From the NCBI GenBank assembly GCA_016458225.1, contig JAEMGR010000003.1, forward strand, positions 930,001-994,000: a stretch of 64,000 nucleotides of DNA, written 5' to 3'. Below, one piece after another: positions 1 to 8,896 of the stretch. The notes under the pieces were generated by a model. It saw only the letters and a program-made list of their open reading frames with translations. It searched no databases and was not told where the DNA came from. The DNA is from Myxococcaceae bacterium JPH2 (lineage in GTDB: Bacteria > Myxococcota > Myxococcia > Myxococcales > Myxococcaceae). Each line of letters begins with the position of its first letter. Position 1 is the first letter of the stretch. The position numbers and the translations under genes were made by a program.

Positions 1-272
1 CGCTGACCCAGGCCATGCGAGGCCCCCTCAAGGACTTCGTCGTCACCTCCGAGCAGGAGGAGGGCACGGAGGACTTCACGCTGGTGCGCGGGGCGCTCGC
101 GCCGAAGCTCGGGGATGGAGGCGTGGGCTCGCCGGCGCCGGCGTTCTTCGCGGCGCGCCGCGTGGGGCAGGACCTGTTCCTGTGCGCCAGCCTCCCGGGT
201 GCGTCGGCCGAAGAGGTCCGCCTGGGCGCTGACGCGTGCCGCGACATCCAGGTGCAGGCCGCTCCGCGCTGA
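1..272 (+). CDS. C-terminal end of an unknown protein (partial)
   Basis: An open frame runs in from the left edge (first full codon at base 3) and stops with TGA, giving the last 89 residues of a larger protein. The segment is rich in Ala, Gly and acidic residues and ends with a Cys-containing stretch (LFLCASLPG ... ADACRDIQ). I recognise no family. The internal ATG at base 15 is unlikely to be the true start because the frame is open before it and no ribosome site precedes it. Function cannot be assigned from this fragment. Confidence 0.5.
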   Translation, partial: LTQAMRGPLKDFVVTSEQEEGTEDFTLVRGALAPKLGDGGVGSPAPAFFAARRVGQDLFLCASLPGASAEEVRLGADACRDIQVQAAPR

Positions 273-728
273 AGCCTCCCCGTGAGGTTCGCTCCGATGG
301 CGACTCCCGAGGAGGGGCCGCGCGGGGCTCGTGCGCGCGCCCCGCCTGGAGAGGCGCGCTCAAGTGGGCGCTGCGTGAGGACGCGGAGCGGGGCGCCTCG
401 CGGGTTGGGCCGCGCCGTGAGCGAGCCGCTTCGTCGGGTAGCGGGCAGGCGGTGTCCTGCCGCGTGAACTTCCTGCGCCGCTCGCGTGTCCCAGTTACGT
501 GAACCGGGTGCTCCTCTCGCGTCAGGTCAACGACAGGACGATGGCCTCCGACGCGGGAACACCCAGTCGCGACGCGGGGTGCAATTCCGTGCACGGCATG
601 TCTTCATCTGTTCGCAGGGACTTCCCGAACTCGTCACGACTTCTTAACCTTCACATTCTGGCCTGCGAGCGCGCCCCCCGGGGCTCGCGCCAGGTCGTCA
701 CGCAGTGCCCGCTTGAAGGAGTTCGCGC
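273..728. other. Gene-free interval
   Basis: About 455 bases with no frame showing myxobacterial codon bias. The only A/T-richer patch (about 600-660, around TTCTTAACCTTCACATTC) could hold the promoter of the small gene that follows, but I see no clear -35/-10 pair. Nothing else recognised. Confidence 0.4.
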
Positions 729-920
729 ATGACGCTCGCCGAGATGCTTCCCCTCCCGCTCGCAGCCGTGGACCTGGGTTCGGTGGGAGAGCGCATGGTC
801 GCGGTCGGGGGCCTGGTCATCACGGCGCTGGCGGGCCTGTGGCTGGCGTGGGCGCGCCCCGCCGTCCAGCCGGTGCCGGTCCGCGTCCCCGCGCGGCGCA
901 CCCCGCAGCGTCGTCGGTAG
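729..920 (+). CDS. Small single-helix membrane protein
   Basis: A 63-residue protein whose ATG is preceded by AAGGAG at a good distance (about 8 bases), the main reason to accept it. Residues about 24-42 (VAVGGLVITALAGLWLAWA) form one transmembrane helix, followed by a short Pro/Arg-rich basic tail that would lie in the cytoplasm. No family recognised and no obvious operon partner; it stands alone between two gene-poor stretches. It may be a chance frame, but the ribosome site and the amphiphilic layout favour a real small gene. Confidence 0.45.
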   Translation: MTLAEMLPLPLAAVDLGSVGERMVAVGGLVITALAGLWLAWARPAVQPVPVRVPARRTPQRRR

Positions 921-1335
921 TCGCGGGCCACGCTCGGCCCCACGCGCCGGTGCCCCTGAAAAGACAACGGGCGCGGTCGGTCAGGAGGGTTGCCCCCGGC
1001 CGCGCGCCCGATGAATCCCCCCGGCGTGGTGTACGAGCGCCAGCCTCCGTCGAAGCGGGTGCGGTGGAGCCGAGAAGGCCCAGGGATGCGTGCCAGGGGG
1101 TGTGAACGTCCGCCCCTCGCCCGGTTCCCTCTCCCTCGAAGGGAGTTGCGCCACCACGTGGAGTCGCCTCGATGAGGAGGTCAGCAGGGTCCCCGGCCCT
1201 GTTGGACCCCATGCCGGGTACACCGAATCCGGCATTTCCCGAATGATGGCGTGAAACCCTCCGAGTTTCCCCCTCGCTGTGCGCGAGGGGACCGGTTGAC
1301 CGAGGGTCTGTCACTACCCGGGAGCGACGCGGCGC
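921..1335. other. Gene-free interval downstream of egtD
   Basis: About 415 bases between the small membrane protein and the convergent 3' end of egtD. It holds the hairpin at 1270-1290. No frame in it has coding character. Confidence 0.5.
1270..1290 (-). terminator. Hairpin downstream of egtBD
   Basis: Perfect 8-bp stem (CCCCTCGC / GCGAGGGG) with a 5-base loop, placed about 45 bases past the egtD stop. There is no U-tract, so it is only a candidate terminator or 3'-end stabiliser for the egtB-egtD transcript. Confidence 0.45.
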
Positions 1336-2358
1336 TCAGCGTCGCAGCGCGAGGGACAAGGCGAAGTCCCCGGCGCTGTCGGTCCACCACGCGGCGAGCT
1401 CCAGGCCGGCCGCGGACAGCTCCGCTTCCACCTGGGCGCGGCGGAACTTGCAGCTCACCTCGGTGCGCAAGACCTCGCCCTCGGCGAAGTCCACGCGCCG
1501 CTTGAGCCCGCCGAGCCACACGGTCTGCGCGCGCCGGGAGATGAGCTGCATTTCGATCCACGCGTTGGACTCGTCGAAGGGCGCGTGGTGCACGAAGCCC
1601 TCGGGCTGGAAGTCCGCGCCCAGCTCCCGGTTGAGGACGGTCAGCACGTTGCGGTTGAAGCTCGCCGTCACGCCGGCCCCGTCGTTGTAGGCGGCGAAGA
1701 GGCGGGCGCGGTCCTTGATGAGGTCCGTGCCCAGGAGCAGGCCGTCTCCGGGCTTGAGGCCGGCGGACAGCTCGCGCAGGAAGAGGGCGCGCTGGGCCGG
1801 CTTGAAGTTGCCGATGGTGCCGCCCAGGAAGGCCACCAGCCGGCGCCCGCCGCTGGGGAGCTGGCAGAGGTGGTGGTCGAAGTCGCCCACCACCGCGTGG
1901 ACGCCGATGCCCGGGTACTCGCGCGCGAGGTCCGCGGCGGCGCGGCGCAGGAAGGCCTCGCTCACGTCGAAGGGCACGAAGCGCGAGAGCTGTCCGGCCT
2001 CCAGCATCGCGTCCAGGAGCAGGCGCGTCTTCTCACTGGTGCCGCTGCCCAGCTCCATCAGCGTGTCCGCGCCACTCAGCCGCGCGATGTCGCCCGCGTG
2101 GGCCAGGAGAATCTCCCGCTCGCGCCGCGTGGGGTAGTACTCGGGCAGGCGGGTGATGTCGTCGAAGAGCTGGCTGCCGCGCTCGTCGTAGAGCCACTTG
2201 GGGCTCAGCTCCTTGGGCATGCCGCACAGCCCCTGGAGTGCCTCGGCCCGCAGGGCGCGCCGCGCGTCCCCGGGCTGCACGAAGACGTCCACCCTCACCC
2301 CCGGAACCTGCCGCCGTCCCGGAACCCCCGCCCCCGTCTGCGCCGTCCTCACCCGCAT
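1336..2358 (-). CDS. egtD: L-histidine N-alpha-methyltransferase (ergothioneine biosynthesis)
   Basis: Makes hercynine by adding three methyl groups from S-adenosylmethionine to the alpha-amino group of histidine, the first step of ergothioneine synthesis. The 340-residue length fits the family. Visible signatures are the EgtD N-terminal block (YDERGSQLFDDITRLPEYY, residues 57-75) and the SAM loop ELGSGTSEKT (102-111), then LGGTIGNF and the C-terminal SCKF region typical of EgtD. It begins only 3 bases after the egtB stop, so the two are translated from one message and work in sequence. EgtA, EgtC and EgtE are not nearby. Family assignment is firm; the extra 25 or so basic residues at the N-terminus may mean a later start. 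Confidence 0.93.
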   Translation of the reverse strand: MRVRTAQTGAGVPGRRQVPGVRVDVFVQPGDARRALRAEALQGLCGMPKELSPKWLYDERGSQLFDDITRLPEYYPTRREREILLAHAGDIARLSGADTLMELGSGTSEKTRLLLDAMLEAGQLSRFVPFDVSEAFLRRAAADLAREYPGIGVHAVVGDFDHHLCQLPSGGRRLVAFLGGTIGNFKPAQRALFLRELSAGLKPGDGLLLGTDLIKDRARLFAAYNDGAGVTASFNRNVLTVLNRELGADFQPEGFVHHAPFDESNAWIEMQLISRRAQTVWLGGLKRRVDFAEGEVLRTEVSCKFRRAQVEAELSAAGLELAAWWTDSAGDFALSLALRR

Positions 2359-2361
2359 GGC

Positions 2362-3693
2362 TCACCTCGCGTCGCGTGCACAGCGGAAGCCGGCGAAAAT
2401 CTGCCGGCGAATGGGGAAGTCCCAGTTGCGGAAGCTGCTCCGCACCGCCACGGGCGCGCTCGCCCAGGCCCCTCCCCGAAGCACCTTCGAGTCCGGTCCG
2501 AAGAACACCTCCGAGTACTCGCGGTACGGAAAGGCGCGGAAGCCCGCGTAGGGGCGGAAGTCGCTCGCGGTCCATTCCCACACGTCGCCCAGGAGCCCCC
2601 AGACGCCGTCGTGGCTGACGCCCGCGGGGTGGCTGCCCACCGGGGACGGTCCCCAGGTGTCGCCGCCCAGCGTGGCGTGCTCGGCCGTGGGCGCGGTGTC
2701 TCCCCACGGGTGCGCGCGGGGCGCGCCGTCGCTGCCGCGCGCGGCCTTCTCCCACTCGGTCTCCGTGGGCAGGCGCTTGCCGGCCCAGCGCGCGTAGGCG
2801 TCCGCCTCGTACCAGCACACGTGCTGCACGGGCTCGTCCAGGGGCAGCGGCTCCACCGCGCCGAATCGCCGCCGCTGCCAGGTGCCCGAGCCTTGCGGAA
2901 TCCAGAACAGCGGATGGCGGATGCCCTCCGCGCGGATGAACGCGAGGCCCTCGGGGTGCCACCAGCGCGCGTCGTCGTAGCCGCCGGCCTCCATGAACCC
3001 GAGGAAGTCCCCCGTCGTCACCGGGTGCGCGTCCAGGAAGAAGCTGGGCACCCACGCTTCATGTCGCGGGCGCTCGTTGTCGTAGGCCCAGGGCGCGTCG
3101 CTGCCCAGGCGCACCGGGCCCTCGGGGATGAGGACCTCGCGCCGTGCCACCGCGCCCGGCCGCGGACGCGCCCGCTCACGGGGGCGATAGCGGAAGCCCG
3201 TCATGAGCTGGAGCGTGGCGGCCAGCGTCTCCGCGTGCTGCTGCTCGTGCTGCGCCACCATGCCGAAGACGAAGCCGCCCGCGAGCAGCGCTTGCGGGCC
3301 GTGCTCGGGCAGCGCGTCCAGGTGCTCACGCACCGCGCTCCGCACGCGCGCGGCGTAGGCGAAGGCGGCCTCGGGCGTGAGCAGCGGCAGCGTGGAGCGC
3401 GTGCGCCGGGGATGCAGGAAGGCGTCGTACAGCGCGTCGAACGCGGCGTCGGTGAAGGCCGGCGCTCCCAGGGCCCGCAGGAGCCACTGCTCCTCGTAGT
3501 TGGCCACGTGGGCCACGTCCCAGACGAGCGGCGACATCAGCGGCGAGTGCTGCCGCATCAGCTCCGCCTCCGGCAGCCCCTCGAGCATCCCCAGGACTCT
3601 CGCCCGCGCGCCCTCCAGCTCAGCCCACGCCCGCGCCTTCCAGGGCCGCACGTCCTCGCCCTGGCGCCCCCCGCCCTCTGCCGTTCGCAACAT
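2362..3693 (-). CDS. egtB: Hercynine oxygenase / sulfoxide synthase (ergothioneine biosynthesis)
   Basis: Non-haem iron enzyme that joins hercynine to a thiol and oxygen to form the sulfoxide precursor of ergothioneine. The 443 residues show the two expected domains: an N-terminal DinB-like helical bundle with the iron triad His62, His149 and His153 (the last two in HEQQH), and a C-terminal formylglycine-generating-enzyme-like domain from about 185 (PTETEWEKAARG, GDVWEWTASDF, RGGAWAS, GFRCARD). First gene of the egtB-egtD pair. Because EgtA (gamma-glutamylcysteine ligase) and EgtC are not adjacent, the thiol donor (cysteine or gamma-glutamylcysteine) cannot be told from context. Confidence 0.92.
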   Translation of the reverse strand: MLRTAEGGGRQGEDVRPWKARAWAELEGARARVLGMLEGLPEAELMRQHSPLMSPLVWDVAHVANYEEQWLLRALGAPAFTDAAFDALYDAFLHPRRTRSTLPLLTPEAAFAYAARVRSAVREHLDALPEHGPQALLAGGFVFGMVAQHEQQHAETLAATLQLMTGFRYRPRERARPRPGAVARREVLIPEGPVRLGSDAPWAYDNERPRHEAWVPSFFLDAHPVTTGDFLGFMEAGGYDDARWWHPEGLAFIRAEGIRHPLFWIPQGSGTWQRRRFGAVEPLPLDEPVQHVCWYEADAYARWAGKRLPTETEWEKAARGSDGAPRAHPWGDTAPTAEHATLGGDTWGPSPVGSHPAGVSHDGVWGLLGDVWEWTASDFRPYAGFRAFPYREYSEVFFGPDSKVLRGGAWASAPVAVRSSFRNWDFPIRRQIFAGFRCARDAR

Positions 3694-3874
3694 GGCTGCT
3701 CCAAGCTAGGGAGGCGCGCACCCACCCGGTAAGTCCCTGTCGCACCCGGGCGGGAGGCTTGCGTGAGGAAATGTACGTTTCACCCAGCCCACAACACAGC
3801 AATCCATGGAATCCACGCGACAGTCGCGGGAATCGGCGCTGTTGTTGATATTCAAACGACTTGGGCGAGGCGGC

Positions 3875-4528
3875 TCAGCCGCGGGGGCGGCGCCAGCGGT
3901 GCCACCACAGGCGCAGGTCCACCTGTCCGGGCAAGGTCCAGCGGTGCCGCATGGCCAGCAGGCGCAGGAAGCTGGCCACGCCCACGGCGGCGAACTCGCC
4001 GACGATGGGGCGCATCTTCAGCCCCAGCACGAGGGCGACATAGAGGAACGCGGCGATGAGCGCGGGAGTGGCGTACAGCTCGCCAGGGCTGATGAGGCTG
4101 GGGCGCTCGCCGTTGAGGACGTCGCGCAGCACGCCGCCGCCCACCGCGGTCAGCAGGCCCAGGAAGATGGAGCCCGGCACGGAGAGCTGGAGGGCGAGCG
4201 CCTTCTCCAACCCCAGCACCAGCCACACACCCAGCAGCATGGCGTCCACGTAGTCGAGCACGCGGTTGAGGCGGCTGAACCACGGGCCAAAGAGCATGGA
4301 CAGCACGGCGCACGCGGCCACCGCCGCCAGGTAGCGCGGCACGCGCAACGCCGTGGGTGGGCCATGCGAGAGCAGCACGTCGCGCAGCATGCCGCCGCCC
4401 ACCGCGGTGACGACGGAGAGGATGAGCACCCCCATCGCATCCGCGCCCTTGCGCATGCCGTGCAGCGCGCCGGAGAGCGCGCCCAGCGCCACCGCGCCCA
4501 TCTCCACGTAGACAGGCAGAATCATCAT
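3875..4528 (-). CDS. TRIC-type (UPF0126) cation channel family membrane protein
   Basis: A 217-residue integral membrane protein of about seven helices. It contains two tandem copies of the UPF0126 repeat, each marked by a glycine signature (TAVGGGMLRDVL and TAVGGGVLRDVL), as in prokaryotic TRIC trimeric potassium-permeable channels and E. coli YicG. It therefore probably conducts monovalent cations across the inner membrane. I chose the ATG at 4528, just before the first hydrophobic segment; upstream codons look non-coding and no strong ribosome site is visible. It lies 181 bases upstream of egtB on the same strand, with no evidence of functional linkage. Confidence 0.85.
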   Translation of the reverse strand: MMILPVYVEMGAVALGALSGALHGMRKGADAMGVLILSVVTAVGGGMLRDVLLSHGPPTALRVPRYLAAVAACAVLSMLFGPWFSRLNRVLDYVDAMLLGVWLVLGLEKALALQLSVPGSIFLGLLTAVGGGVLRDVLNGERPSLISPGELYATPALIAAFLYVALVLGLKMRPIVGEFAAVGVASFLRLLAMRHRWTLPGQVDLRLWWHRWRRPRG

Positions 4529-4689
4529 GGCCGCTGCCCAAGGTAGGCCCGGGTCTTCACGGACCGTGGAGTGAGCTGCGCGCATCGTGTGATGGAAACC
4601 GGAAGTCCCTGCTTTCTGTCCACTAGTGGCCGCCCCCCCGAGCGCCCTGGGTATTGGTGTGGGGCCCCGAGCCTCTATGCTTGCGCGCC

Positions 4690-5061
4690 ATGGTCACTGC
4701 TTCGCGCGGGTCCGTGCTCGTCGTGGAAGACGATGACGACATCCGCGCCGCCGTCGCGGAAATCCTCGAAGGTGAAGGCTACGACGTCGCCATCGCGGCC
4801 AATGGGCGCGAGGCGCTGGACGAGCTGGCGACGATGCGTGCGCCGGGCCTCATCCTGTTGGACTTGATGATGCCGGTGATGAACGGCCACGAGTTCCTCA
4901 CGCACTTTCGCGCGCAGGCTCGGTACCGCGACGTGCCGGTGTTGGTGCTGACGGCGGTCTCCACCGAAGCGCCCAAGGGAACGCGCGGGGTGCTGCGCAA
5001 GCCCTTCGTGGTGGAGGAGCTGCTGGATGCCGTGCAGCAGCTGTGCGCGGTCGCGGCCTGA
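4690..5061 (+). CDS. Stand-alone response regulator receiver
   Basis: A 123-residue CheY-like receiver domain and nothing else. Acidic residues at 13-17 (EDDDD), phospho-acceptor Asp58 (LLDLMMP), Thr89 and Lys104 (RKPF) complete the active site. It should receive a phosphoryl group from a histidine kinase and act by protein contact. No kinase is adjacent, so the partner is unknown. The ATG at 4690 starts the first beta strand cleanly. Confidence 0.9.
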   Translation: MVTASRGSVLVVEDDDDIRAAVAEILEGEGYDVAIAANGREALDELATMRAPGLILLDLMMPVMNGHEFLTHFRAQARYRDVPVLVLTAVSTEAPKGTRGVLRKPFVVEELLDAVQQLCAVAA

Positions 5062-5073
5062 GCGCGCGGGACG

Positions 5074-5337
5074 CTAGATGTCCGAGACGCCCAGCAGCGT
5101 GAGCGTGCGTTCGCGCTCGTCGCGGGCGTAGCGCAGCTCCAGTCCATGCGCGGCCAGGACGTGGCGCATGGGACCGTCCGCCAGGTCTTCGAGGGGAGGG
5201 CCGGCTTCCGCGAGGTGGTGGAGCGCGCGCTGGAGTGCCTCGAAGGTTTCTGAGGACATGCGGCCCACCTCGCGCCAGGCGGGTGGTGTGTAGTGGATTC
5301 GGTAGGGAGTGGCTGTTCTGACACGGACTTGGGACAT
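5074..5337 (-). CDS. RelE/ParE-like small protein (tentative)
   Basis: An 87-residue basic protein with an AG-rich ribosome site (GGAAGAGAG) upstream. The pattern of an N-terminal strand, a helical region (ETFEALQRALHHLAE), a segment LADGPMRHVL and a closing strand pair ELRYARDERERTLTLLGV resembles the RelE/ParE toxin fold, where the last strands end in short hydrophobic residues. No antitoxin gene lies next to it: the downstream neighbour is the convergent receiver gene and the upstream side is gene-poor. It could be an orphan toxin-fold protein or a different small family. Confidence 0.45.
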   Translation of the reverse strand: MSQVRVRTATPYRIHYTPPAWREVGRMSSETFEALQRALHHLAEAGPPLEDLADGPMRHVLAAHGLELRYARDERERTLTLLGVSDI

Positions 5338-7042
5338 CGGTCTCTCTTCCTTGTCCGGCCATCCTGCGAACCGCGTGCCTTGGGCGAGGCCGCTCGAAAG
5401 TTCTCGGGAACCCGTGGCCGCCGCGAAAGGGAGCGGTCACGGGGCGCGAGAAGGAGTTACAGGCCCGGGGCTGAAGAAATGACGGCGGGGAACGATGCGA
5501 CGTGGACGTGGGGTCCTGGTCCTGGTGACGGAGGGGAGCGTCCCCTCCTCGACGCGGGGCGGAGCGCGAGTTGCGCGCGAGAGGGACCGTGTTGATGGTG
5601 GAAGGGGAGCGGTGGGCCGCGGAGCGTGTCCTCTCGAGGGCGCGAGCAGGTGATGCGCGGTTCATGTTCCCAGGAGCGACGGCCCTCGCTCCGCCCGATG
5701 GGAGTGAGCCCGTGGGCTCGCGCGCGGGTGACACACGTCGAAGGGCCGACGCCCGAGTTTCCGTGAGGCACGCCTGCGCGTTGGGGCTCAGGTGCGCGCT
5801 CGATGCGTCAGCGAGAGTCCGTGGTGCGCCGGCACGTGGCGCTGCGCGAGAGGTGCGTTCGCGCGTGAGAGGAGTGGCGCGCGTCGCGGGGGCGAAGACG
5901 CGCGGCGATGCGCGTGCACGTGTGTGGTGTTGCTGCGCGATGGGCGAGGGATGCGAGGGGGGCGTCGTCGCGCGATGGGTGTGGAGCGCGTGCGCGTCAT
6001 CGCTCGCAGGACGTCGTCGCGTGAGCCGTATCGTGGTGCGACGGGTGAAGGATGCAGGGGCGCCATCGTCATGCGGTGTGTTGATGTTCGTGTCTCACGC
6101 TCGAGCTCAATGCGCTGACCCTGTGCTGTGCGCCGGCGATGCAGGAGGGGCTCGCGGCACGGCGGCCCAATCCCTTGCGCTGAGCACCTCATGCGCAGTT
6201 CGTCTCGTTGCTCTGCCGCCGTGGGACGAGGCGTCGCGTGCCTCGGTGTGGCCTCACGCCGTGGATGGACCGTGCTCCGCGAAGCCCCAGGGATGCGCCG
6301 TGTGTCGAGCGATGCGCGTGCGCTGCCTGGGTGAGCCATTGCGTTGAGATGCGCATCGCGACACGACGAACTTCGAGCAAGCGCTTCGGCCGTCGCGTCA
6401 TGCCGAGGCGTGTCGTGGATGGGCATGCGCGCCGATGCGATTCGCGCGCGCGGATCCGTCACCTCGATTCGCGAGATGCGTTGTGCTTGAGCGTCATGCG
6501 GTGCCCCGAAGTGCATCCGCTGGGCGAACGATGGTTGTTATTGCGCGGCAAAGTTCGACACGGGGCGGACGGGCGTTGAGGACAGCGTCTTCGTGGGCCT
6601 GCTCGTTTCGTTGAACCCTCGCGCTTCCGTTGCCACGAATCGTGCGGGGCGGGTGGGGCTGTCGCGGAGGTCTGTCTTTCTCGCCTCCGTGCTCGCGACA
6701 CGCAGGCCCGGCTCCTCGGGCCGCCAGCGTCATGGCTTGTCGTCCATCGCGGGACGGCGCGAGCCTGTCGCTGCGTGGCCGTGGAACCTCGGGTTCTGGC
6801 GCGCGCGATGGACGCGTGTCTCAGCGAGCCCGCCTCACCGTGGATCCGCATCGAGACCGCTCTCGCGATGAGACCGGATCCGTCTCCACGCCCCTCTCGT
6901 CAGGCGACGCCGGACAGGGGCTCGCCCGTGTGGCCGGGAGACGAGGACACGGCCTCCCGTCCAAGCGGGCTGACCGGCCGGGCGGCGCATGTGCACCGTA
7001 AGACGAGAGCGGACCTCGGGCGGGGACCGCGAGGAGGCGTGC
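5338..7042. other. 1.7-kb interval without a convincing gene; ATGCG-rich
   Basis: Open frames exist on both strands but none has the codon bias, ribosome site or sequence complexity of a gene: all read as Arg/Ala/Ser-rich low-complexity peptides. From about 5640 to 6510 the words GATGCG, CATGCG and GCGATG recur many times, and G/C content looks lower than in the flanking genes. It could hold non-coding RNA, decayed genes or a structural element; nothing specific could be assigned. Confidence 0.5.
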
Positions 7043-7555
7043 ATGTCGTCTCGGGAGGACACCCCCTGGTCGGCCGTGAATGGCTTGCTCTTCGGTGTGG
7101 CCGCGGGCGCTGTGTTTGCGCTCGCGGAGATGGCGCTGGCCACCGCGGCGGGCGAGGGGCCGAGCCGCCCCGTGCGCATGGCCGCCGCCGTGCTGCTCGG
7201 CACGCGGGCGTTCACGCCTCAAGTGTCCATGGGCGTGGCCGCCGCGGTGGGGCTCGGCATGCACCTGGTGCTGTCCGCGGCGTGGGGAGTCCTGTACTCG
7301 CTCGTGGACTCGCGGCTGCCACCGGACGGGCGCGGGCGATGGGAATTCCAGGCCGCGGTGGGCATGCTGTTCGGCATGTTCGTGTGGATGGTGGACTTCC
7401 AGTTCGTCGCGCGCGGCTACTTCCCGTGGTTCCTCGACGTGCCCCAGTTCACCCAGGTCGTCATGCACGCGGTCTTCTGGGGACTGTCGTTGGCGCTCCT
7501 TTTCACTGCGGCCGAACGCCGTCGCACCGTCATGGCGGACGAACCCATCCCGTAG
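7043..7555 (+). CDS. Four-helix integral membrane protein of unknown function
   Basis: A 170-residue membrane protein with hydrophobic segments near residues 9-32, 56-84, 104-122 and 132-155, and short polar ends. The ATG at 7043 is preceded by GAGGAGG at the right distance, which fixes the start over an upstream in-frame ATG. I recognise no catalytic motif and no confident family. The gene ends exactly where an inverted repeat begins, so it is probably a single-gene transcript. Confidence 0.7.
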   Translation: MSSREDTPWSAVNGLLFGVAAGAVFALAEMALATAAGEGPSRPVRMAAAVLLGTRAFTPQVSMGVAAAVGLGMHLVLSAAWGVLYSLVDSRLPPDGRGRWEFQAAVGMLFGMFVWMVDFQFVARGYFPWFLDVPQFTQVVMHAVFWGLSLALLFTAAERRRTVMADEPIP

Positions 7556-7600
7556 GGTCCGTGTCACCGGAAAAACGCTGAAGGTATGGTGACAGGACCC
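7555..7600. promoter_or_regulatory. 13-bp-arm inverted repeat between membrane protein and XRE gene
   Basis: GGGTCC-G-TGTCACC and GGTGACA-GGACCC form arms of 13 bp with one bulged base, around a 19-base spacer containing GGAAAAAC. It starts on the last base of the preceding stop codon. It may be a terminator (no U-run) or an operator for the XRE regulator that begins 71 bases downstream. Confidence 0.5.
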
Positions 7601-7671
7601 GACCCTCAGGGTTATCACTGGGACTGGGACCGAATGGGGAGGCCCCCTCTTCTTCGTGGATCGACACACGC

Positions 7672-8055
7672 ATGGACAATGAACTCGCGGGCATTCTGGG
7701 CGCTGCGGCGCGAGGCGCTCGGGTGCGTTTGGGCCTGACGCAGGCGGATGTGGCGGAGCGCATCGGCATGGCCTCGGAGGTGTACGGCCGGCTCGAGCGA
7801 GGACACATGCTGCCAAGCGTCCAGAACCTGCGGCGACTGTGCACCGTGCTCAACGTCCCGCCGCATGACCTGCTGGGTCTGGGCAGCGAGTTCTCCGGGC
7901 CCATCGCGGTGCGAGAGACCAAGCCCAAGCCCCGCCCCGAGGAGGAGCCCCCGGAGATGCGCCGGCTCTTGCGCAACCTCCGGAAGCTGTCCCCCGTGCA
8001 GCTCAAGCTGATGAATCTGGTGGCTTCCGCGATGCACCAGAAGAAGAAGCCGTAA
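7672..8055 (+). CDS. XRE-family helix-turn-helix regulator
   Basis: A 127-residue DNA-binding protein. Residues about 9-66 form an HTH_3/Cro-C1 domain (RLGLTQADVAERIGM ... YGRLERGHMLPSVQNL). The rest is a Pro/charged linker and a short helix (MRRLLRNLRKLSPVQLKLMNLV) that probably mediates self-association. It lies 21 bases from, and convergent with, the end of epsA, at the edge of the exopolysaccharide locus, so regulation of eps is possible but unproven. The inverted repeat at 7555-7600 may be its own operator. Confidence 0.85.
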   Translation: MDNELAGILGAAARGARVRLGLTQADVAERIGMASEVYGRLERGHMLPSVQNLRRLCTVLNVPPHDLLGLGSEFSGPIAVRETKPKPRPEEEPPEMRRLLRNLRKLSPVQLKLMNLVASAMHQKKKP

Positions 8056-8076
8056 CCCAGTCTCGGACGTGGGCGG

Positions 8077-8889
8077 CTACTGCGAGCCGCCACCCGTGCG
8101 CTGCCACAGCTCGCGCAAGAGGATGATGCCGAAGCGCGAGTCGTTGAGGATGTAGCGGCGCCACAGGCGCTTGGGCTCGTGGGTCAGGCGGTAGAGCCAC
8201 TCGAAGCCCGCCCGCGCAATCCACTGCGGCGCGCGCTTGGCCGTCCCCGCGATGAAGTCGAAGCCCGCGCCCACGCCAATGGCCACGGTGGGCCCCAGCA
8301 GGTGGGCCACCTGGGAGATCCACACCTCCTGCTTCGGGCTGCCCAGCGCCACGAAGAGCAGGTGCGGATCCTTCTCGCGGATCCGCGCGACGATGGGGTC
8401 GTTCTGCGCGTCGCTCGCGTCGGTGCGCACCATGGGCGAGTCCCAGCCCACCACCTCCACGCCGTACTGCGCCTCCACGAGCCGGGCGACCTTCTCCGCG
8501 ACGCCCGGGCCCGCGCCCAGCAGGTACACGCGCCACTTGCGCCGCGCGCCTTCCTCCATCAGCGGGAGGATGAGGTCCGAGCCGGCGATGCGCTCGGGCA
8601 GTGACACGTCCAGCATGCGCGAGGCCCAGACGATGGGCATGCCATCCACCACGGAGATGGACGCGCGCGCGTAGGCGTCGCGGAACACGGCGTTGCTCTC
8701 CGCGAGCACCACGTGGTCCACGTTGGCGGTGAAGACGTAGCCACCCCGGCGCGAGTCCACCAGCGCGCTGATGTCTTGGATGGCCTCTGGGAAGGAGAGC
8801 TGGTCGATGGAGAGCTGACCGATGCGCAGGCGCGGACGGCGAGCCTGGGCGGCGTCGGGGGCGGGCGGGTGGGTGTGGGCGGTCGTCAC
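8077..8889 (-). CDS. epsA: WecG/TagA/CpsF-family glycosyltransferase (EpsA-like)
   Basis: Transfers a sugar, typically N-acetylmannosamine(uronate), onto a lipid-linked acceptor on the cytoplasmic face. The 270 residues contain the family hallmarks: TANVDH (54-59) with the conserved Thr and Asn, VDGMPIVWASR (81-91), and GSPKQEVWI near residue 200. The start is GTG. It is the last gene of the minus-strand operon and begins 7 bases after epsB stops. Gene order matches M. xanthus epsD-epsC-epsB-epsA, which is the basis of the symbol. Confidence 0.88.
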   Translation of the reverse strand: MTTAHTHPPAPDAAQARRPRLRIGQLSIDQLSFPEAIQDISALVDSRRGGYVFTANVDHVVLAESNAVFRDAYARASISVVDGMPIVWASRMLDVSLPERIAGSDLILPLMEEGARRKWRVYLLGAGPGVAEKVARLVEAQYGVEVVGWDSPMVRTDASDAQNDPIVARIREKDPHLLFVALGSPKQEVWISQVAHLLGPTVAIGVGAGFDFIAGTAKRAPQWIARAGFEWLYRLTHEPKRLWRRYILNDSRFGIILLRELWQRTGGGSQ

Positions 8890-8896
8890 AAGGTCC

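Noticed and set aside
1585-3732. 715-codon open frame on the plus strand opposite egtD-egtB
   Set aside because: Mirror of G/C-biased third positions in real genes; the peptide is Ala/Arg/His/Glu low-complexity and the opposite strand encodes two clear enzymes.
5571-6347. 258-codon plus-strand frame in the gene-poor region
   Set aside because: No ribosome site, wrong codon-position bias and repetitive Arg/Ala/Cys/Val content.
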